A stretch of DNA of 19,758 nt, from NCBI GenBank assembly GCA_036244855.1, contig BQKZ01005806.1, forward strand, positions 13,838 to 33,595, given 5' to 3'. Each line of letters opens with the position of its first letter. The stretch's first letter is position 1. The DNA is from Temnopleurus reevesii (lineage: Eukaryota > Echinodermata > Echinoidea > Temnopleuroida > Temnopleuridae). Positions 15,601-19,758 of the stretch are shown one piece after another. The notes below the pieces were generated by a model. It saw only the letters and a program-made list of their open reading frames with translations. It made no database searches and was not told the origin of the DNA. Both the position numbers and the translations under genes were made by a program.

Positions 15601-16291
15601 GTTCCTCTTTAATGTTTGGTTGGTCTGTTACAGAAATGCTCTCATTTTTCTAATTTTTTCATGAATTTGATCAAACATGAAAGCAATGGTCCTCTGGGTA
15701 GTAGGATACAGGGTGCTGAGGATGAGGTTAAAGAATTAAGTGCCAATATGTCAAGTGAAATATGACAATTTTTAACGGAAAAACGCAATAGTATTGTGTC
15801 GTCATGAAATTGTTAATGTTCGTTTCTAAAGTTAATATCAAATTTAGAATTTATAAAAACTTTTTTCGGGAATAATACTTTAAGAAATGTAATTTATATT
15901 TACAGTAGTCCAGTTCTTGCGCATGAATAGAATGTTGATGATTGTTTTAAATAGGCCCCCAGAGCTAATATTACATAACAGACATCAAATTACATCTCGT
16001 GACATTACAAGCTTAATTTTTAAAAGTCACAATGGAAATAAGTGTGGATACATTAACATTCCTGTTGTAACGTGGAAGAAATTCTTGTAAAGCAATTACA
16101 ACATGTATTGTACATAACATGTTTATTACAAAGCAATCACAGTAATGGGGGTATTAATCACCCTTCGTGATATTTCTAGTCAGAAATTAGTGTTTTTATA
16201 TTCTTATATTTTTGTTATCTCGCCTTTTTTTCTGCAGTTGTGGACATCGGATAATGAGGGTGGAGATCAGGAGACAGAAGCCCAAAATTAG
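6349..16291 (+). CDS. 14-3-3 protein, zeta/beta type (5 coding exons, complete)
   Basis: Joined exons encode 267 residues. 14-3-3 proteins are dimeric cytosolic adaptors that bind phosphoserine/threonine motifs in kinases, phosphatases and transcription factors. Family signatures are visible: [20 protein letters not shown] (42-61), [20 protein letters not shown] (173-192) and [19 protein letters not shown] (234-252). Ligand-binding residues align with human zeta: K50, R57, R61, K144, R151, Y152, N197, E204 and N248 (human K49, R56, R60, K120, R127, Y128, N173, E180, N224). The start is the first ATG after an in-frame stop at 6295. The dimer-interface serine (human S58) is kept as S59; the human zeta S184 and T232 positions are T208 and N256. 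The protein is longer than the usual 245-255 residues because of loop insertions before helices D (about 5) and E (18). Intron phases 0, 1, 0, 0 and exon sizes of 164 and 96 nt fit, from memory, the vertebrate zeta/beta pattern. The epsilon class fits less well. The exact paralogue is not resolved. Confidence 0.95.
7465..7659. mobile_element. Short foldback (MITE-like) element in intron 1
   Basis: A perfect 20-bp inverted repeat, GCGGAGTGTTTCCAATTCAG at 7496-7515 and its complement at 7603-7622, lies inside a longer imperfect one (AATCTGAT near 7465, ATCAGATT near 7652). The loop contains a second palindrome, TTCCCTGTGCACAGGGAA, near 7529. There is no coding capacity and no clear target duplication. 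Confidence 0.65.
7724..7901. mobile_element. Second foldback (MITE-like) element in intron 1
   Basis: AGCGCTCTCAGTTTTCGGAG near 7750 pairs with GTCTCTCCGAAAACCAAGAG near 7852; the outer ends ATCCATCTCATGATC and GATTATGAGCTGGAT also pair. The arms are about 50 bp with a GC-richer loop. It differs in sequence from the element 65 bp upstream. Confidence 0.65.
8460..8599. mobile_element. Third foldback (MITE-like) element in intron 1
   Basis: GGAATTTTTGGCCACCCTTA at 8460 pairs with TAAGGATGGCCGAAAATTCC ending at 8599, continuing through TAGTTTGGAA. At the middle is a perfect odd palindrome of CACAATCATA and its complement around C8538. It would transcribe into a 140-nt hairpin within the pre-mRNA. 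Confidence 0.65.
9004..9181 (+). CDS. 14-3-3 coding exon 2 (residues 105-164), contains insertion
   Basis: The acceptor is TTTGGTTACAG and the donor GTTGGT, a weaker site with T at +3. The 178-nt exon ends after the first base of codon 164 (G|AA, Glu). It encodes [10 protein letters not shown], then a charged lysine/aspartate-rich stretch (about 115-139), then [17 protein letters not shown] (140-156) with K144, R151 and Y152 of the binding groove. Relative to human zeta the exon is longer by 54 nt, exactly 18 codons, all before [10 protein letters not shown]. The insert is in frame and uninterrupted. Confidence 0.95.
9659..9879 (+). repeat. Duplicated segment, copy 1
   Basis: These 221 bp recur at 10063-10283 (offset 404 bp). 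I found three substitutions and no indels. The segment begins TTAACTATTCAACTGGCTTT and ends CCAATTTGCTTGAA. It contains TTAAATTGGCAAC and GTTGCCAAATTGG, themselves a small inverted pair. Confidence 0.9.
10062..10283 (+). repeat. Duplicated segment, copy 2, starting at an ambiguous base
   Basis: Base 10062 is N, the only ambiguous base in the window, and the repeat of 9659-9879 begins at the next base. The 182 bp between copies (9880-10061) are unique here. A duplication that starts exactly at an N is the usual sign of two contigs, or two haplotypes, joined without collapsing their overlap. A true recent tandem duplication cannot be excluded. Confidence 0.85.
10503..10620 (+). repeat. GAGGAGCTCAATT-type short repeats
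   Basis: The motif AGGAGCTCAATY occurs three times (about 10524, 10559 and 10605). CCAGGAGCTCAATCAATTG and the following CTCTCCTGG form an imperfect palindrome. No function is assigned. Confidence 0.5.
11166..11424 (+). repeat. Tandem duplication, two units of about 127-132 bp
   Basis: GTAGGGCATTGGATACGATT starts at 11166 and again at 11293. Both units run through CAAGGGTTCTTGACGGGTTT, a TATGTCTCG/CGAGACATA stem, and AGGCGCCGCTTTTTC. The second unit has an extra 10-bp TTCCAGGTAT repeat and one deleted base. The sequence downstream, to about 11670, shares GTCTCGCCTGC in inverted form (GCAGGCGAGAC near 11635), so the pair is probably part of a larger mobile element of unknown family. Confidence 0.7.
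12209..12372 (+). CDS. 14-3-3 coding exon 3 (residues 164-218)
   Basis: The acceptor is TTTTTTTATTCCCAG and the donor a perfect GTAAGT after AAA. The exon is 164 nt, entering in phase 1 and leaving in phase 0. It encodes [20 protein letters not shown], the family signature [20 protein letters not shown] and [16 protein letters not shown]197 and E204 contact the phosphopeptide backbone in homologues. T208 lies where human zeta has the JNK-targeted S184. Confidence 0.95.
12598..12668 (-). repeat. Decayed tRNA-like SINE head (minus strand)
   Basis: Read on the - strand: CTCAGTGGTCTAATGGTTAA, then AACATCTGTCTAGTCATGAA. TGGTCTAATGG resembles a pol III A box, and the following stem-like segment fits an anticodon arm. 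A B box is not recognisable, so this is a degenerate tRNA-derived SINE head at best. Confidence 0.35.
12691..12744. repeat. G16-TGT-C28 homopolymer hairpin
   Basis: Sixteen G (12694-12709) are followed by TGT and 28 C (12713-12740), flanked by GAAG and a nearby CTTC. Either strand can form a G-C hairpin, and the runs could also form G-quadruplex or i-motif structures. Run lengths in an assembly here are unlikely to be exact. Confidence 0.9.
14290..14350 (+). repeat. Decayed tRNA-derived SINE head
   Basis: TGCCTCTTTAGGGTTAAG resembles an A box region, TTTCTAGTCTTCGGTAG an anticodon arm, and GGTTTGATTTC (14338-14348) a B box with two transitions from GGTTCGANTCC. Order and spacing fit a pol III type 2 promoter. 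A body and tail are not clear downstream, and it looks too diverged to be a functional tRNA. Confidence 0.45.
14726..14821 (+). CDS. 14-3-3 coding exon 4 (residues 219-250)
   Basis: This is a 96-nt phase 0-0 exon after acceptor TTTTCACATGCAG and before donor GTAAGT. It encodes [20 protein letters not shown] (219-238) followed by [12 protein letters not shown] (239-250), helices H and I. It is nearly invariant in the family. N248 and the leucines of helix I line the binding groove. Confidence 0.95.
14855..15073. mobile_element. hAT-like non-autonomous element
   Basis: Termini are CAGGGTGCTACAA (14855-14867) and TTGTAGCGCCCTG (15061-15073), an inverted repeat with one mismatch. CAGGG ends are usual for hAT elements. 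The interior has several GCAAGTG/ACTTGCC inverted motifs and no transposase. Flanks GATATATG and AGATGTCT are not a clean 8-bp duplication, so the assignment is tentative. It starts only 33 bp after the exon 4 donor. Confidence 0.6.
15094..15612. mobile_element. Foldback MITE, copy B, flanked by TTAA
   Basis: This is a second copy of the element at 4019-4607 in the same orientation, with TTAA at 15094-15097 and 15609-15612 and ends AGGGGAACTTCACCC and GGGTGAAGTTCCTCT. Long blocks match copy A, including CAATCCATTCAAAAGTTATG and GGAGAACTCTCCATT. The right arm lacks about 65-70 bp present in copy A between GTACAAA and GAGGGGTGTAAATC, so copy B is internally deleted. No transposase is encoded. 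Confidence 0.8.
16238..16291 (+). CDS. 14-3-3 coding exon 5 (residues 251-267 and stop)
   Basis: The acceptor is TTTTTTTCTGCAG. The exon encodes [17 protein letters not shown] followed by TAG at 16289-16291. W252 and the short acidic, disordered tail are typical of the zeta/beta class. Residue 256 is Asn where human zeta has T232, a CK1 site, so that regulatory phosphorylation is not possible at this position. Confidence 0.93.
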   Translation: MWTSDNEGGDQETEAQN

Positions 16292-16926
16292 AATTAACTT
16301 AGCTGAATTATAGGTGTGCCGTAAATGTTTTCGTAATCACATCCAGTATACCAAACTATTAAATGGATGAGTTTGGGAGGAAGAATTCAAACTCTTCATT
16401 GTCTCATTTACCCATTCTGGATATTGCAAGAAAAGAACGATCAGGGCTTGGTGACTACCATGGACACGGCTGTATAGGATGAGGGGTGCTGTTCCTGAAT
16501 TGAAGACACCAAGTGTAAACATGTCTATTGAAGATATCAGCCTACCTGTACTCAAAAAGTTTCTTTTGCTACAAAATTGTGTCATATTTGAAAAGGAAAA
16601 ATTGTTAACTGACAATTTGTTGAGTAATTCTGTTTCTGTAATTCAAATCATATTGAAACAATTACATGTAGATTAACAGTCACTGTTTAACATTGAACGG
16701 CATCAACTCTAGCCTACTTTCATGTTAATGTACATGTAGGTTTCGCTTCGGATGTATACATGCACATGTGGGAGAAAGCAGTGCTTAAGAAGAAATTTTG
16801 TAGTAGAATTGGTCAAGTGATCAGAATGGTATGCATAAAGTACTTGCCTTTGTGAACTTGAAATTTTTATTTTTTAGCTGAGGAAGGGTCTGGTCAAATG
16901 TTGCAGAAAGAGAAATATACATGTCT

Positions 16927-16935
16927 TTATTTATT
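16927..16935 (+). promoter_or_regulatory. AU-rich element nonamer in 3' UTR
   Basis: TTATTTATT matches the UUAUUUAUU core of class II AU-rich elements, bound in animals by TTP/ELAV-type proteins that change mRNA stability. It lies within CTTTATTTATTTCT about 640 bp after the stop. A single copy by itself is weak evidence of regulation. Confidence 0.4.
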
Positions 16936-18211
16936 TCTAGCAGTCTGTTGCAATGATTATACATGTCCATGTCCTTGTTATTGCTAGATAGTTTATTTTG
17001 TGATAATTTTGATGAAACGGAACTTGGATGATTCCATGATGCATTAAAGTGAATGTTTTGTTGCATAATTTTAATTGCCTGTCAAATTTCCCAGAACAAT
17101 ACACTCGAGTAATATGATATTAGTTGTTACAGCTTGTCATCAACAATGAGTTGCTTGATTGGATTGAATATCATGCAATATTCTTTGACTTGACAAAAAT
17201 ATAAATTTTGAGAAATTGACTCTACATGTGTATAGAGTTAATGTAACTCCACACAGGGCTAGAATTGATCACAACATGTATAAGTCCATTGATCATGCAA
17301 TTCCTAAGTTTACATGAATTTTTTTTCCCTTTGCTGCGTCATTTTTTTCATAATTTCACTGCTCTTGCAGGAGATGCTAATTTGCATGACTACACAAGTA
17401 AACAATAGCTTTAGCACTTCAGTTTGGGGGGTCCATGCAAGGATGGCTGATTCAATGTAATCCTCAAACTTTCTGAAATAATGCCACACAAGGAGTTACA
17501 TGTACAAAAATCATGCAAAACATGCTATTTTTCTAGTTTAAGATTCGACAAACTGTACACATGTAAGGGAAATGTATTGAAAATGGATCGATCCAAAATG
17601 AAGTTGCCTGTACAGAGCAAGTTAGAATAATTTGCTACCTGTTCTCACTAGAAAAGTGGAGCACAGTATATACACACATCTGGATTTCCCTTTGGTACTA
17701 TTTTCCTGAACTTCATAGTGATAACAGGTACATGTAAGCAAAGAATTGTAACTTGCAATATACCTTACTTTTGTAACTGTGAGCCGAATGGTGTAATGAA
17801 GAAAATTTTGCTTGTTTAAGCAGTCCATGTATTTTGGCAAGTCATATTTTAGATGAATTCTATAGTCAACTTTGCCAACATGTACATGTGTATTTTGTTG
17901 AACCTAATGGAACTTGATTGAGCAGATTCAAAATCAAGGAAATATGAAGAATAGTAGAATAAAAAGAAGAAAGCATTTGTCTACTTTAGTGATAAAATTG
18001 TGAGGTTGACTTTACGAAATAAGGCTATGTTGACTGTACATTGTACATGAGTTTTGAGATGTGATTTGTAAATCTTTGGGCAGCCATCGCTATGCTGACT
18101 AACATGTCATTTTGCCCACAATGTGATTTGAGATGTAAAATTGTTTTCATTTATATGCTTTTATATTGCACATCATCTTGTGGTGCACATCAAATTAATG
18201 TATTGATACCA

Positions 18212-18253
18212 CATGATATACATGTAATACCCCATGATATACATGTAATACCC
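18212..18253 (+). repeat. 21-bp tandem repeat, two copies
   Basis: CATGATATACATGTAATACC plus one C repeats at 18212 and 18233, each copy containing a TACATGTA octamer. It lies in the probable 3' UTR. Confidence 0.85.
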
Positions 18254-18348
18254 CATATGAGCACTTTCTTAACTTCACCTTTCAAAACAATTACAGATAG
18301 AGTTAATGTATCCCTAATCTTTATTGAAAATCACTATACTGTTTAACT

Positions 18349-18354
18349 AATAAA
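18349..18354 (+). terminator. Poly(A) signal AATAAA with GU-rich downstream element
   Basis: AATAAA is followed 10 bp later by GGTGTGTGTAATGTTG (18365-18380), a good GU-rich downstream element. The pair makes this the best cleavage and polyadenylation site after the 14-3-3 stop. The alternative AATAAA at 17958 has a weaker downstream context. Confidence 0.6.
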
Positions 18355-18459
18355 TCTTTATCCTGGTGTGTGTAATGTTGAATCAATTTTTTTTTGTTGG
18401 CAAATGCATGTCGTCTTGTCCATTAAAATTGGACCATGCGTAACCAAACTTTGCAATAC

Positions 18460-18563
18460 ATGCAGCAGAGCTGCCAACCAGTACGGATTCCATATGGTAA
18501 AGTACTCCATAAGAAAACGAAAGGGAAGGAAAATACGGATTTTGGTTGGCAGCTCTGATGCAG
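18460..18563. mobile_element. Short MITE with terminal repeats and ATGCAG direct repeats
   Basis: CAGAGCTGCCAACCA (18466-18480) and TGGTTGGCAGCTCTG (18543-18557) are a perfect 15-bp inverted repeat. ATGCAG directly flanks both ends (18460-18465 and 18558-18563), a likely target-site duplication. The interior is about 60 bp with TACGGATT near both arms. The 162-codon minus-strand ORF crossing it is chance. Confidence 0.75.
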
Positions 18564-19124
18564 TGAGAAGAAGCAGAATAAGATACAGTAAGTACAGTTG
18601 TATCGGCATGAGGCGGCCATCTCATATGATGGGCTAGATGCAATTGACTTTGTATGGTACTCCGAGAGATATTAAGATGGAAACAGTTATGAATACATGT
18701 AAATGGGATAGATCCTATGATTAGCACTCTCCCACATCCTTTGCAAATGCATTGGATAAAATTTTGATTTAATATATGTATCATTGTGAATGTTTCTGGT
18801 TCAATATGTATTGGAAATGTAGCATTTATGCATTTTTTTTTTTTATTTGTGATAACAGATATGACAGACAAGTGTAATTGAACTACATTATACCAGTAAA
18901 TTGAATTATATGTTTTACTGTGTAGTATCTTGTGATATTTTCTTCCTGCAGGGACATTCTTTCTTTTCCTTGTTTTTAATATATTATCCCCATCTGCCTT
19001 TGAAATTAGGTTGTCAAAACTGTGAGTTATGTAGATTAGATCACTAGTGACATAAGAAGATGTCTGATAATAGCATTGTACATGTACTTATTTCTGAACT
19101 CATGCCTACCATTTCCATTACATT
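18564..19124. other. 3' flank, nothing identified
   Basis: AT-rich sequence with no supported gene. CCAGTAAA and TTTACTG near 18893 and 18915 form a weak hairpin. Confidence 0.5.
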
Positions 19125-19303
19125 AAAGCCGACAGCACACCTTTTGACCGATTTAAGATCCGATTTGGAACATAAATTGTAGCATTCTAAATGGGAATTT
19201 TAACAATAAAATAGGAATACTAAACATATAATTTCAATGTGTTCATCAGCTTTATACTAGATACAAGGGACAAAGTTGGCCATAAGGTGTGCGGTGCGCC
19301 TTT
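19125..19303. mobile_element. MITE-like element with about 30-bp terminal repeats
   Basis: AAAGCCGACAGCACACCTTT at the left pairs with the complement of AAGGTGTGCGGTGCGCCTTT at the right. Pairing extends into TGACCGATTT and AAAGTTGGCCA. TA (or TTA) is shared at both borders, as for Tc1/mariner or PIF/Harbinger derivatives. The interior is AT-rich and non-coding. Confidence 0.6.
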
Positions 19304-19758
19304 AGTCATACATGGAAGCTATTTCTAATTGTTATAAGGATCTAATACATTTCGAATGTAGGAGTATTGCTGATGATGTTAAAAGTCTATGAAACTTGTC
19401 TAATTTAGATAAAATGTAACCAAATATATAATACATGCATAAAAGGAAAAATATACCTGGAATTGTTGTGCTCTCAATGAAGAAAAATTTGATAAATCAA
19501 CTGAAAATTTGAGCAAAAATTGACTATCTGTTGAATGAAGGGTGGTGATAGCTATAACCGAGATCCTCGCGTTGGTGACTTCAGCAGTATCTGCGATGCA
19601 CATGTAGTTAGCGAACAATTGTGTATAAATTTTTCAGATATGGCTTCATTTCAAATATAGAGAAAAGTTCAACACCCCCCCCCCCCAAAAAAAAAGAAGG
19701 GGGAATTGAATATATGTCTTGTAATCTTTGAAAAACCAACCTTTGTTGACTTTTCGAG
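19304..19758. other. 3' flank with C12/A9 simple repeat
   Basis: No gene is supported. A C run at 19675-19686 is followed by an A run and AAGGGGGAA. The 72-codon minus-strand ORF at 19400-19618 has no recognisable feature. Confidence 0.5.

Larger units (their letters stand above)
14822..16237 (+). other. Intron 4 of the 14-3-3 gene
   Basis: The donor is a perfect GTAAGT and the acceptor TTTCTGCAG. More than half is two transposon relics listed separately. The remaining 15613-16237 is AT-rich with no gene or repeat recognised. Confidence 0.85.
16292..18370 (+). other. Probable 3' UTR of the 14-3-3 gene
   Basis: The stretch from the stop codon to just past the AATAAA at 18349 has no intron signals or other gene that I can support. 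Its ORFs are short and unsupported. It contains an AU-rich nonamer at 16927, several TACATGTA octamers, a 21-bp tandem repeat at 18212, and an earlier AATAAA at 17958. A 2-kb 3' UTR is plausible for 14-3-3 genes. The exact end is inferred. Confidence 0.55.

Noticed and set aside
18383..18871. 162-codon open frame on the - strand
   Set aside because: It runs through a short MITE (18460-18563), overlaps open frames in other phases and on the other strand, and has no recognisable motif.

Overview
This is animal nuclear DNA, most likely from an echinoderm (probably a sea urchin) or another marine deuterostome. Four things point there: a single intron-bearing gene spread over about 10 kb; GT-AG introns with pyrimidine-rich acceptors; dense short palindromic transposon relics; and the octamer TACATGTA, which is very abundant from 7.7 kb onward. 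The taxon is inferred from repeat style and not proven. There is no bacterial, plasmid or phage content.

The only gene I can support is a complete 14-3-3 adaptor gene of the zeta/beta type on the + strand. Five coding exons (6349-6660, 9004-9181, 12209-12372, 14726-14821, 16238-16291) join in frame into a 267-residue protein. All the phosphopeptide-binding residues I checked are present. Compared with human 14-3-3 zeta (245 residues) it carries about 5 extra residues in the helix C-D loop and exactly 18 extra residues (54 nt) before helix E. A 3' UTR of about 2 kb probably ends just after the AATAAA at 18349.

The first 5.6 kb is a large foldback structure with no gene. Two homologous arms in opposite orientation (about 120-1545 and 4745-5585) contain tandem units of 160-200 bp. 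Between them lies a second, inner inverted pair of short-period arrays (2723-3390 and 3411-3950) built on a GGGTCGCTATTCATAA core. Other elements have inserted into this structure: a palindromic 494-bp insert in the left arm, a 25-bp hairpin in the right arm with direct repeats, a SINE/LINE-like tail at about 1800-2035, and a TTAA-flanked MITE at 4019-4607.

The introns and 3' flank hold further foldback elements, a second copy of the TTAA MITE, a hAT-like element, two decayed tRNA-like SINE heads, a G-run/C-run hairpin, a 127-bp tandem duplication, and a 221-bp near-identical duplication whose second copy starts at the only ambiguous base in the window (10062). That duplication looks like an assembly join. 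The most interesting items are the 14-3-3 loop insertion, the double foldback structure, and the 25-bp insertion whose empty site is preserved in the opposite arm.
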